This document shows positions 35,449 through 47,205 of a stretch of DNA of 64,000 nt, one piece after another. Made by a program: the position numbers and the translations under genes. Source of the stretch: Rhodamnia argentea (Eukaryota; Streptophyta; Magnoliopsida; Myrtales; Myrtaceae). Each line of letters opens with the position of its first letter. Position 1 is the first letter of the stretch. A model generated the notes under the pieces. That model had not been told where the DNA came from. It made no database searches and saw only the letters and a list, made by a program, of their open reading frames with translations. Location of the stretch: positions 23,690,934 through 23,754,933 of the forward strand of contig NC_063151.1 in the NCBI RefSeq assembly GCF_020921035.1, in the 5' to 3' direction.

Positions 35449-37663
35449 TCAAGGATGCTGTTCAGTTTCAAGAACAATGAGTTGAAAGTCTGTTTCTTCG
35501 TTGAGAACACCATTTTCCTGCTGAGATTGCGTAGTATCTGTTTCTTCACAAACCTGCAGAACATCTTGATCAGAAGATCCACATCCTGCTTCTGTTTGGA
35601 CCTCAACGGACCTATTTGTAGGAGCAAGAAGAGAGACGCGGCAAAGGGGGCAGGTCGTGTGGGTGGCAAGCCAATGGTCAATGCAACCCATGTGAAAAGT
35701 ATGACCACATGCCGGTACTTGTTGAAGTCTATCCTCGGCCTCGTAGTCCCCGAGACACACTGAACATCTGCAGCCAAGGAGTTCAAACTATGAGAGACAG
35801 ACAATAAAAAGATCAGGTTATTGCTTTAATGTTAAAAATGCACATCAAACTAACTGATGTTCTAGCTAAGATCTGTAACTTATCTCTTCGGATTCCCTCA
35901 AAAAATGTTTTCTAGTAGACACTCCCATTAATCGACACTATCACCATCAACAGGCAATTGCCTGCCATAAAGCGGAGCAGCAATGCCAAGCTGTCTGGAA
36001 ATAAGCATGCACCGGCATCTCCAAAAAGCTGCAAACTCAATGTCTCTCTCACATATTTATCACCCCGAGCCCACACAAATAGTAGATGACCAAACCACCA
36101 AATGAGATTCAGTGTGATAATAGCATGCTTCCAGAGGCCCCAAAACCACTGTTCAAAGGATAGCTAAACCAGACAGTTCTCATGATGGACCAATATATGT
36201 CCCCATTGGTTAAGAAAAACTTTGATTATTTCTATTTGATGATCTCCGATTTATCCCCTTCCAAAGAATCCAAGGAATACTTAACATATTTCCTTTTCAA
36301 CATCTACATACATAACCCTGCAGGACCAACTTACTTCAACGAAATACCCACACTCTCGTATGAAATCAGAAAGAGGGAAAAAAAAATGACATGAGGCACT
36401 TAATCTGGAGTTATTATGTGAATGCATGTAAATGCCTTATCCTTAAAGTTTATGAGCAGGATCTTTCACTGATTCTGCCATGTACCAAAAAAGAAGACCA
36501 CTACTGAGAAAGTTCCTCTATTTGTGGGTGGATACGATACATCATCACTTCGCTTCCCACATAAAGGTACCCACTTAACTTTGTCTAAGAGGTTTTCCCA
36601 TAGTTCTGTTCCACCAGAATCAAGTTCCCCCCTTTGGCTAAAGCTAGACAACAAGGCTTAACCCAAAATCACCCTTTCGAAAGGCCTGAAATCTTGTGTC
36701 CACCACTAATATACATGTCAAATGTGCATAATTTTCTTCTTCTTGTCTGTTGAACACCTGCTGGGCAAAAGATAAGACGATAAAGAAGTGCCCAGCGAAT
36801 AAGATGACCAGCAAAACAAGCCAACACAATCTCGGCAACGCAACGATCTTTTCTAGAGCAATTTACTCTCAAACTTTGCTATGTATTCGCCTTCTAAAAC
36901 TTTCCATTGAGTTACAATGCTGAAGTTTGTGATAAGCAGAAGTCCTTCCGAATCCAAAAGTTGAAGTGCCGGGAGACTATGCTTTCTTTAGATGCGGCGA
37001 ACGTCCAAATTACCCCATGAAGAATGATTAAAATGTTCGAATGTATAGCATCAATGCCCAGTTGAATCAGCTAAGATGAGTTAACTTCTACGCATCATGT
37101 GTCACGCCTGTAGCCTCTAGGAGTTTCATTTCACCAACAGACAAGAGATCAAGAAACTGATTGAAACATCCGGAGACAAAGCAACAAGCAAGTCAACATT
37201 ACACTAAGCCAAATAAAGGGCCGGTGCACCATGTACTCACTGTGAGTCATTGACCGAGAAGCTCTCTTTATACACAATGACGGGAAGCATCTCTCTCAGT
37301 TCTTTCCTCAGGCCCACTTCAGGCTGCCAATGAGAAATCGATCAGTCAGTAACATTACCAGAACAAGATCCAAGCTTGAGGGAAAAACACGGGGACCCAT
37401 CGGTCTCTTACTCTGGGGACGTCAACGTTTTGCCCATCGATCGGTCGAGAAGCGCGCATGCGAAGGGAGACCCAATCGGCCCTTCGGCGGCGGAGGTAGA
37501 ACAAGTAGAAGGAGAAGAGAAGGACGAAAGTGAAGACGATGGGGACGGAGAAGATGAAGGCCTGGTACAGCTTCAGCTCAGTCAAGCTGGAGCCGGGGGA
37601 AGAAGAGCAGCAGCGCTCTGGAGGAGGGTCCGAGCTCGAACTGGTCTCAGTCTCGGAGGACAT
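35449..37663 (-). CDS. ATL-type RING-H2 E3 ubiquitin ligase, membrane-anchored
   Basis: Transfers ubiquitin from an E2 enzyme to unknown substrates at a membrane; closest by eye to the ATL7/ATL58 group. Exons on the minus strand: 37663-37412, 37323-37241, 35767-35449; product 217 residues, phases agree. Residues 1-30 are Ser/Glu-rich. One membrane span covers about 36-57 (FIFSVPIVFTFVLLFSFYLF) and is followed by basic residues. A linker with ELREMLPVIVYKESFSVNDS precedes the RING-H2 finger at 113-154: C113, C116, C132, H134, H137, C140, C151, C154 (spacing C2C15C1H2H2C10C2C), with the E2-contact Trp144 and Pro152 present. The C-terminal 60 residues are acidic and Gln-rich. Intron 2 is 1473 bases. 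The codon for Q112 is split across intron 2 (CA|A). Confidence 0.93.
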
Positions 37664-38822
37664 CTTCCACCGACCCGACTGTCATTTGGCAAAGATCAAG
37701 ATCTCCCAACGGTCGGGTTACACAGAGGACAGAGACATGAACTCCTTACGAAAACAGAGAAAAAGGAAAAGAAAAGGAAAATGGTCGGGCCGAATGGATG
37801 AAAATATTCCAAGAAGTTCCAGGAGAGAGACGACAATGCAAAATCGCCGAGACAACCAGGATGGGACGAGTTGCGTCGGCGCGGAGGAGAAAACTCGGAT
37901 GCGAACAAGGTCATTGGCCAATGTCGGAATGGAGAGAAAGAGACGACAAAATTTTAAAACAAGGCAAAAATTATTTGAGGGAGGTGTCAAAAGTTCAACT
38001 TAAGATGTGTATATTGTATTGATTTAAATGATTTTTCTATTTCGAAGTTAGCGAAGCAACGCAGTTGGCAGATGAAAAAGCGCTGATCTACACCAACAAA
38101 AACCATCAAAGACTTCCAATTTATATTCGTCATCCTTTTCGTTATTCAACGATTCATATGGAATGAATCAACGTGAATCGAAAATATCTAACATAAAATC
38201 ATGCACGAGGGCTTTTTTCTCCTCCCGACTTCTTACGTGGATCGGGCAGAGGCGATTCTTTTAAAAAATTGATTGACATAATTTATGTTGAATGATCGAC
38301 AATCTTCGTAGCTCTTAGTTGCTTGAAGGAGTGAGAAACCAAAAAGAAGGGGGAGCGAAAATGGAAGGAAGCAGAAGAGAGAGTGAAAGTATTCTAGTTC
38401 TTTCCGAACCTGGGCTTATGCTTCGACCCTATGAGGAAATCATGCGAAGAGAAATCGAGTTAGTTAATGGACCAAAAATGACGATAGCTATCACATGTTC
38501 GGCGAAATTGTAGGTCTATCTCGTTTTGAAATTTCTCGGATTCGACCCCTAAAAGTATTAGGAGAGTGCAATGCAATCCTAAAACCCCGTTGACTTTTGT
38601 AGTTAACCCCCGTAGTATAGGGGTTATCTAAATTTGAACTCAGGAATTTTCCAGCCATCCCGTTCAATTCTCGAGCCAAAGTTGAATGATCTATTACGAT
38701 CGGTTTGTTTTGTTCGACTCGTCCAACGTTGCATTTGGTTTGATGGAATGGCCAGGATTCCTTGTCCAATTGCTTGGGTGTCCGATTTCCTACCATCCCA
38801 AGGGAATGAGCAATCCTTTTAG
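37664..38822. other. Intergenic DNA upstream of the ATL gene
   Basis: Contains the ATL promoter. No TATA box was identified with confidence and no other gene is supported. Confidence 0.35.
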
Positions 38823-39350
38823 GTCGCGTTTAGTCGTCGGGATTTTCGGTCATGATAGGATTGGATAGGATAGGATAAGAAATCTAGGAATTTTGCCATA
38901 TCCTATCCATCATTTGGTGAACTACGGATTTAAAGTTGGATATTCTCATATCCTATTCTATCTTGCATTTGGTAGAAACCGTATATCAATATAAAGGACG
39001 TATGTGCCCTACGTGATGCTCATGAAATATTCCGATCTTATTACTATAAAAATAATGTTCTCATACACAAAAAAAAAAAACTTGAAAATATACACATTTT
39101 ATTAGATTTTCAAAACTCTTTGCAAAAAAAATAAATAAAATGAAAATAGAAACAAATGAGACAAGAAAGTTAGCTTTTATATGACGGATAAGAGAAATCA
39201 TATCCGACCTTATCCTACCTCCTCCCCTAGGATTTTTTTATCCGGGTTATATCCCCCTATATCCGACATTATACTATCAGGGATACCTACCAAACACGGG
39301 ATATGATAAAACATATTCTATCCCGAGTTTTATACGAACGACCAAACGCA
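38823..39350. mobile_element. MITE-like element with terminal inverted repeats (about 530 bp)
   Basis: The left end reads CGCGTTTAGTCGTCGGGAT; the right end on the other strand reads TGCGTTTGGTCGTTCGTAT, about 14 of 19 identical. The subterminal regions repeat GGATAGGATA on the left and TATCCTACC, TATATCC on the right. There is no coding capacity and no clear target duplication. GTTTGGT-type ends are common in plant Harbinger and hAT MITEs. Confidence 0.55.
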
Positions 39351-40814
39351 GAGCGTTGGGATTATCATTCAAGAGCATACCCCCGATCTGGTCATTCCAA
39401 GTCCCACCCACTTAATAGTTACAGTCTAATAAATCATTATGTTAATCGATGTCAATTAATAGATAATTATTCTAATTATACCATTTGTTTTTTTCTTTAT
39501 GAATCTGAATAATTTGATAAGTTCACCACGTTATAAAGCATAACCAAATAGTGCAATAATATGATTTAATGTAAATTTTTTTTTTATAATTCCAGATTAT
39601 AACCATGAAATATTAACTATCAATCTGTCAAATTATAGACAATAATTCGAAAATACAGTCAATGATTATAATTAATGAACTATATGACTAATTAATAATT
39701 AATTCAAAATCCTAAATTAGTATTGAAAAGTATCGATTCACCGTACTATCAATGCGCATTTGGCGTAATTTAAATTCACGAGAGAATTCTCATTCAATCC
39801 CACTCCCACAACGTTTCTTCTTTACAACCAATTATTATGTCCATTCCCACAGTTCATCAAACCAAGTTATCCAACGACATCGTTACATGTGCGTTGCATG
39901 CCCTTTCCATTCTGTTCCGGCATACCGAAACAACGCGAATTACAATCGAACTCGAATATTATGGAATTAATACCTCGTGACAAAAAGTAAACCCGGCCGG
40001 CCTCCTTATTTCCCCGTCCGTTTGACAGCTCTCACAGTTTCCTTTGTATGGGTGATTTCATGTCGCACTGTGCCTTCATATTCTTTTGCTATGGGATCGA
40101 AATGCGACAAACATCGACCTTAAGACTGTGGTCACACCCCTCTTTCTATTTCTTTTCCTGTTAAGATCTGCCTATTTTGCGGTAGTTTCTGATCGGAAGA
40201 GGAGAGGTGGTGGTCTCATTTTCAGTGGCGGTCCTAAGTTCCTATTGAAGTTCCTTCACTTCGAATGAAACCTTGAATCGCAAGGGATGATGGAAATGCC
40301 TGACATTAATACTCGCCTCGACTATAATACGATGCAAGTTTGACTCTCCATTTCCACGAATTTCTCATGATCTTTCATGGTAAAATGTCTTGTAGGTAGT
40401 CGAAGTAGCAATAACCATTCTCAAGGGACAGAGTCATACCAGAGATCAGCCTTCAAGCACAATCATCAAGAAAATAAACGAGAATTCTGATAGCCGGCGA
40501 ATAGATTTTTGAGAGGAAACGCTGGTGCTCCTTGAGCTATTGCTTTCCTATGTTAGCGTCAACGATACCAATACGGCAGAATGAATTTCATATAACCATG
40601 AATGAACAAATTACATTGAATCCCCTGCACATTCAAGTGGATGACATATCCAGTTAGAGACTTCGACCCATTTCTCACCGTGATCATAACATTCACAGGT
40701 TGCTCTCTGACCCACACGGTGCCCCAGCACCAGCATTCAATAAGACGGCAGCAGAGCATTATACAAAGCTGAAAATAGTCCTATATACACAAGGGTTGCA
40801 AGAGTTATCGGCTG
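39351..40814. other. Intergenic DNA downstream of the DUF2062 gene
   Basis: AT-rich and without a supported gene. The right part is probably the 3' untranslated region of the DUF2062 gene. The open frame at 40559-40759 has no recognisable domain. Confidence 0.35.
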
Positions 40815-43800
40815 TCAGACATCTCTTACCTTTATACTGACATCTCTTGGCGAACGGACGGTCTTTTTAGGGCTTGATGAACCAGATTTGAACTTGCTTA
40901 CCAAAAGGTTGAAACATGGTAGAGATAATACACAGAGGAAGGCGAAAATAAAAGGCGCAGCAACAAGCCATCCCAATAACTGCAAAAGGATTTTTAGCTC
41001 TCACAAATCGAAGACATAAAGACATCATAATACCATAAGACTTCCTGTGCCCAACATAATGATAAACCAGGCATAACGATCTATGATAAAGCCAGGAAGC
41101 ATCAGTTGGCTTGGTAAAACAATTACAAAGACACTATCTAGAACACAATCTTTTATGACTTCTCTAGTGTCTAAGATTGAAGAAATTGCATAAGATACCA
41201 AAGGATTCAGGAAAGGCTTAAGAATAGAGGTGTAAAGGTATAAGAACAAACAAGAGGATCTGCATATTGTTGAAATTATGTCTCGAGTTTGAGCCTGCCA
41301 ATGAAATCTGGCTCAAGATGAATTGCAAGAAAGCCCGATCGATTAAAAGAAAGTCAGAAATTAGGATATTTTGTGGACGTCTGAAATAAAGCAAAGCTGA
41401 ATATAGCAACTTTACTTTCCCGAATTGGATTGGCCAAAGAAAAGTCAAAAGAAGAAATTCCAAACTTGGGCTTGTTAACCGAATCACATTATCTCCTAAT
41501 TCATATTAAAATCGGCTTCGCACACACACACACACACACTAGTTGTGGGTACGTTGGGCGGCTGTTATTGATGAATGCGTGCAGAGAGAGCTTCTTCGTA
41601 GACTTCATGAGTAGAGATTTTGTTCGAAGAATTACACCGAGAAACCAATTAAATCTTGTGGTACGATTTGTGAATTCCTTCGCGAGATTAAAAGATTTTT
41701 TTTCTCGGTTGAAATGAGATTAAAAGATTTTTTGGTGAGAAATTGTGGAACTAAACACTATGTGAGTTATTATTGGATGTAATTGTGAGCTGGGAAACAC
41801 TAAGAGTGTTCAAGTGACTTGAGTGTGATTGTAATGTCCATTGTATCGCTTGATCTAGAGTGGAATTTATTGTTGCTCTCCCCGTGGATGTAGGTCACAC
41901 CAATCAAACCACGTAAATCTAGTATTCAATTTTTTTTTATTTGTTTATTTTATTGTTCGATCACTTGTTTATGCAACACATATGACCCCCATAGATCTGG
42001 AAAAGTCAAATAAGAAGGCTTACAAGAGAATCTCTTTGGAAGATTTCCAGAGAAGAAAGTTCGAGATGATTTGGGTGCTCATAATAACACTACTATGCTG
42101 CTGTGAGATGTCAATATAGGATGGAGATTCAGGTCAAAAGGGTCCGCAGGAACTTGAAAAGACATTGAAGAAGACAATAAGGCAAGGTATCAAGCACATA
42201 GATCGTATAGGAGTGACTACAATTCAAGTGTGATCATGTACAAGGCCTAACACAGCCAACCCCATTTAGTTAGGCTTAGTTTCGGTTGGTGTTTTTATTG
42301 TAGCATTTAGTCTTAATTTGGAGTATACACCCAAACAATGAGAAATTTCAGGAAAAACATGGAACTTCTTTTGCCAAAAGAAAAGAGTGAAAAAACATGG
42401 AACTTCTTTTGCCAAACGAAAAGAGTACATGCAGTGAATTTGCCTTTCCACATAAAAGTAGACAAAAGAGGGGGAAGAAAAAAGACAATCCAGTGAGAGG
42501 TGACCACACTTACCGCATGACATATACTCAGTAAGACTTCACGAGATGCTTGACCCATTAGCACCTTCTTCAAGGCATCAGTTGTAAGTGGAAAATGAGG
42601 CCCACCTAATATGAACTCGCCAAAGCGCAGAAACGGAACCACCAGACTTCAAAGGCCAAACAAACATGTTCCAAGAAACAAATTAAAATGAACTAAGTTT
42701 CTGGCAAGCTGAATATGGAAGTGTAACTCACAAATAAGTACCATGCTAACGGCATATAGGCTTAGAAACTAAATCTACTAAAAAAACAGAGACTGAAACG
42801 ACAGTGAATGTGATCACTCATTCAGCACTAAGCTTACAATGGAGATCAAAGCCTTTTATAAATTCAATGACACATCGACATTGTAAGGACTTTGCAAAAT
42901 GGCCTTCAGTGGTTGCCTCCTCAACGGGATATTAAACTTCAATTCTATAAATTCCATTTTGATGGCAGATAAACTTATCTCTAAAACTACTACTTTTCAT
43001 TTTCCTCGTACACTATCCAAAGCAGGAAGCTACGAGACTTGTCTCTCTTCCCAAACTATGACAAAGACAGTTGGAAATTATATATCCAAAACACTACTGT
43101 TCAGTCATTCATCGGTCCAGTCTTGATGATTAAGGACCAGCTCCTATCACCAGCTTGGTTCTCCTTATATTATTTACCTTAGCGGATGAAACTGAAGGTG
43201 CAAAACATCAAAACCATAAGGCAACTGTAAGGGGTCGTGCTCATATGTTGATTGGTCTGTCAGGACAACCACACAGCTGCTGCAATAACAAAACTCATTT
43301 CATGCATAAAACTTGGGGGGCCAAAACAGTGTCGCAGGTCAGGACAGGAAGAGGTAGATTTCTTGGGAGAATAGATTCCATAAAATTTGCGAGGCCACGA
43401 GAGAAAGCTCTAAGGAACCAGTGGCTTCTGATTAGTCCAAACAGTAGTTCATCTGCTGGAGCTCATCATTGTGGGAATTGAATTACAAACTTGGCCATAC
43501 AACTTGTTCCCCATCAAAATGATGCTCAAAGTTCAGATTTTGAACCTCACGGTTGATTGCGAATTTGGCAAACTAATTCAAGGATTGTATCTACCTACCG
43601 ATCTAAATTTAATTGCAACTTTAAGCATCAACAACACACCACATACCCATAACATTGAATGAGAAATGGTCTACTCAGTTGAGGCAACTTTCTTTTTCAG
43701 CTTACACTACTTGTCTAATCATAGTTTTGCCATGGTCTAAACTCTTAGTCTGAAAAATATAGCAACAATGGCTTTGTAATGAGAAGAGGCCATATAAGTG

Positions 43801-45412
43801 ACTAAAACTGTGAATAATTGCTTTATGACTCTCCAGAAGTACATCCGTTCCTCACTTGCATCCAAAGCTGAACACTGAAAGCATCATTCCCACACTATGA
43901 CTTGCTTTTGGCCCTCATCTTAAACTTACCAGTTAAGGTCATGAGGCTCTTTAGGGAGATAAATAATTTCAGATTTCAAGTATTAGCCTAACAAATTCTT
44001 TTCGTGGCACCTAAAGCAATATAAGTTTTCTGATGGATAGCATATTTGGACCCTTTTAATCTTACGTACTTTATGTTAACATCGGCCAAGTATCGAAAAC
44101 AAGACCCCTGGTTATCCAATCATTTAATAATGAGAAGTCATGTTTTAGAGCCTCATGCTTTTGGTCCATTGGACATCCGATTATCTGTGAAAACTAAATA
44201 AGGACTATTAACAGAAGTCAGCAGCATCTAGATATACTGATATACTCTTGTCCTATTTCAATTATTCAGGGCAAGAAGCAAGGTGCTGGTGGCAAAATTG
44301 CTTACCTCAATTCTAAAGGAGTAGCCAAGAAATTAAACAGCATCACACTTGGGGAATGACATCGAGATCCAAGCAAGGCAATGGCCACCCCACAAAGAAA
44401 CACCGTGACACCTGTTAAAAAAAAAAACAAAAAAACAAGTGAGCCCATCAACTTGCATTTGAAAAGCTTGATGCAGCATGCTGTTCTATTGTAACGCAGC
44501 AGGTCCCTCTTTTGGTAGAATCGCCTATGAAAGTGAACAAACAATGAGTTCATTGCTCTTTCTTCAACTACGGAATTACTGCCAGACTAGCGGGCCTGCT
44601 CCTAAAATGGAATGATGCATGCCAACTTCACATATTTCAACAATTTTAACGGAAAGACTCTTATTAGAGTAACACCAAGCTTTTAGTAGGCCGAATTAAT
44701 AAGGAAGAGGATAAATCTTGAACTCATAGCTCCAAAAGCCCAAATCCAGAACTGTGTGCCGGGACTGAAAACTACCAAGGCAGCTCAAATGGGTGCCAAA
44801 TGCAGCATTTTGGTCTTGAAAGTATCAGCTCGATACCAAAAAGAAAAACAGACTTACCGCAAATTGGAAACACGCCGAGAGTAATGCCAAGAGCCGAAGA
44901 AAATGCCAGTTGCTTTGGTTCTGCACCCCTGAGAGTTCAAAATTCAGAAGAAACGTCAATCCCTTGTCGTCCTCGAATACGGTAATCATTCTTCCTCACG
45001 AGAATGTCTTCACACACAACAAATGCAACACAAAAAGGACCCAGGATCGGAAGAGCATGTTTCTAGACATCCGAACTCGGCAACCAAAGCATCGCAATGA
45101 CGATGGAAATCTAAATCTCGTGTTCCAATCGACACAGGAACACCGATTCTTTCATAGATTCCAACCCACGTCAAAATCACAACCGCAAAGCCAGTCGCGA
45201 ACGAAGCAGAAAAACATCAAACGTTTGGTCTCCAAGACGGACGAACAAAAGGAGATCGTGTCAAAGTAAACGACGTGCAAGCACAGAGAAGCTGTGCAGT
45301 CGCTCGAGAGAGAGAGAGAGAGAGAGTACTTGCGGAGGATCTGGAGAAGGGGATCGACGACCTTGCCGTGCAACCAAGGCATCAGTCCACTTCCCGGAAT
45401 CATCATCGTCAT
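40815..45412 (-). CDS. DUF2062 small membrane protein
   Basis: Conserved plant protein of unknown function; DUF2062 is recalled from its bacterial and plant members. Exons on the minus strand: 45412-45330, 44928-44858, 44411-44306, 42646-42514, 40979-40815; product 185 residues, all joins in frame. N-terminus MIPGSGLMPWLHGKVVDPLL is followed by the characteristic GAEPKQLAFSSALGITLGVF, then TVFLCGVAIALLGSRCHSP, NFLATPLEL, VPFLRFGEFILGGPHFPLT and a final hydrophobic stretch (LLGWLVAAPFIFAFLCVLSL) before a basic, Ser-rich tail. Two or three membrane spans are likely. Three Mets open the frame; the start could be 45412 or either of the following two Mets (45406, 45403). The tail could be altered if the GTAAGA at the end of the last exon is used as a donor. 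Introns 3 and 4 are about 1.5-1.7 kb, and intron 4 contains retroelement remnants. Confidence 0.85.
41521..41539. repeat. CA dinucleotide microsatellite in DUF2062 intron 4
   Basis: A run of CA units just left of the LTR-like segment. Confidence 0.85.
41550..41940 (+). mobile_element. Remnant of a copia-type long terminal repeat
   Basis: The sequence has features typical of the transcribed end of plant copia LTRs: repeated AGTGTTCAAGTGACTTGAGTG-like text, TTGTTGCTCTCCCCGTGG, GATGTAGGTCAC and ACCACGTAAATCT. No internal retrotransposon genes, primer-binding site or second LTR are present, so this is a partial or solo LTR inside intron 4 of the DUF2062 gene, on the opposite strand to that gene. 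Confidence 0.55.
42085..42305 (+). mobile_element. 3' fragment of a LINE retrotransposon
   Basis: GCCTAACACAGCCAACCCCA followed by TTTAGTTAGGCTTAG and a T/G-rich tail is the usual 3' end of plant LINEs. About 130 bases before it a frame reads roughly PQELEKTLKKTIRQ before a stop, resembling the decayed end of a reverse-transcriptase ORF. Truncated at the 5' side. Confidence 0.45.
45306..45326 (-). repeat. GA/CT microsatellite at the 5' splice site of DUF2062 intron 1
   Basis: On the gene strand the donor reads CGCAA|GTACTCTCTC, with the CT repeat starting four bases into the intron. Confidence 0.85.
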
Positions 45413-46553
45413 CTACTCTCCCGATCCCTCGAGAATCAGACGCGAATGCAAAGCTTGAACCCGAGCTCTCCCAATCGAATTCGGTCGCGCAGAGATTCGC
45501 ACTTCAAGCTCTCTTCGAATCGTGAGGTTGCTTCATAGCTAGCTAGCTTGCAGACACGTTTGCTTTCAATCTTGAGGAACCTGTGTCATCCCCTGGAGCT
45601 GTCGGTTCTACTCGAGAAAAAATAAATTCCTCTCCCCTCTTTATCCATTACTTTTGGCAATATTGTCAACATGGTCCTCCACTTCTTAGTCATTATTCAA
45701 TTTGGTCCAAAAAATTATCCCTGATTTACTTAATTTGATCACTTGCCTTTTCGTTCGCACCAGTTCCGGCTCTCCTAACCGACAATGATAGAAGAAGTGT
45801 TTAAAGCTACAAGAAGAGCAGCGGCAGAATCTTAGAAGTACCTCCTTCCCTCCCGGTAGAAATCAAATTGGCGATCTTTTAACTCGAGAGGAAATTAAAC
45901 ATGACAGCGATCTAAACGTTCGGACTCAAATTCAAAATCAGATGGCGATGAGTCTTGGATTCGGCAAGCAAGGACTTTACCCTAAAAATCCAGGACCTCA
46001 TTTGGCTTTCCTTTTCCAATACTTGGGCAACGATTTCTATTAGCGATTTTTATTTCTTTGATTTGCAGGGCCCTCCTCAGGAGCTTTCCTCACCTGCCAA
46101 AGAAAGGATGCCTTCTGTAAGGAAACCTAGAAGTGATTGGAGAACTGTCAAAAGAAACATCTAGTGTTTAGAAGTTGCCGCTTGCTTTCCACGAGACTAC
46201 TCCCAAGTCGGGGGGAAGGAGGGACAATCCTAAACATTCCGTCGAGCTTTGTTAGATCGGCCTTTTCTATTGGAATAAATAGCTATGCTCCACCTGAGTT
46301 ACATTGAAGTGACGGTGAAAAACTTGTTTTCATAATTCAAATAAAATACTTTACTCTGAATATAAGACTTTTATGATAAGTTAAAAATTGTCGGACCGTC
46401 TTTTTTGGGTGGTTCAGTTGGTTATGGTGTATTTGAAATTGTGTGATTAGACGCACTAGTTCCGAATTTGATTTGTCAACTGAGCATATGTGATTTATGA
46501 TTTAAGTGGTTCATTTTGCTTTTCGCTTGGGCGGGTATGGGATTGGGTTAGGC
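45413..46553. other. Intergenic region between divergent DUF2062 and SPC25-like genes
   Basis: About 1.1 kb between two genes that point away from each other, so it holds both promoters. A possible small frame begins MAMSLGFGKQGLYPKNP near 45943 but ends at a stop after 33 codons and no intron could be placed; it is not annotated. Confidence 0.4.
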
Positions 46554-46561
46554 TATATATA
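46554..46561 (+). promoter_or_regulatory. TATA box of the SPC25-like gene
   Basis: TATATATA is followed by a CT-rich leader. A leader intron is likely from the CAG|GTGCGT donor at 46677 to the TGTGCAG acceptor at 47197-47198, which would put the ATG (47206) eight bases into exon 2 of the transcript. Confidence 0.5.
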
Positions 46562-47205
46562 GATCACCGTCTCTTTGGCGTCCAATTTTTCACGCGCCAC
46601 TTGCCTCCACCTCCCTCTCTCTCTCGCGATCGGCTTCTCGTGAAAGCCAAATCGCTCGGTCATCTCTCTCGTTCAGGTGCGTCTCTGTTCTTCATCGTCT
46701 AGGAATCGCCGCGATCACGAGCTTACAACGCCGTCGCTAGCGCCGATTCAGCGCGATCGTCAGTGGCATCTAGCTCGTAGCGCCGCGATCACGAGTTAAC
46801 GACACCATCGCTAGTGCGTCTCTGCACGTAGTTCTGCCCTCTTCGGAAAACTTGAGCGCGCTTCGTTCGGTCATCTAGCGGTGAGAGCTGAACGACGCGT
46901 TCTGTGATTTTGTTGCGAGATTAGTTATCGCTGCACTAGAGCTTCTCATTGTCCGTGTCGCGTGATACAGAGGTGTTCCAATATGTCCAGTTCTTACTCG
47001 GTCTGTCTCAGCTCACGGCTCTATTGACGAAGGAGTTGGAGATGCTAGTTCATCATCGGGAATTTAAGCTTGTGTTTTCACTAGATCTGAGATTTACGAC
47101 GCAGTATTGCTGGACAGAAGTTTTTAGGGAAAAGCACCTTTGTTTGATGATTTTCCGCTTTGTGCATAGCGTGGCACGTGATCTGAATGTATGTGCAGTT
47201 TGAAG

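Noticed and set aside
43155-43481. 108-codon plus-strand frame inside DUF2062 intron 3
   Set aside because: Opposite strand to the host gene, no domain and no splice structure.
45943-46163. Possible small two-exon gene beginning MAMSLGFGKQGLYPKNP
   Set aside because: The first frame stops after 33 codons and no GT donor allows an in-frame join to the frame after the TTTGCAG at 46063-46069.
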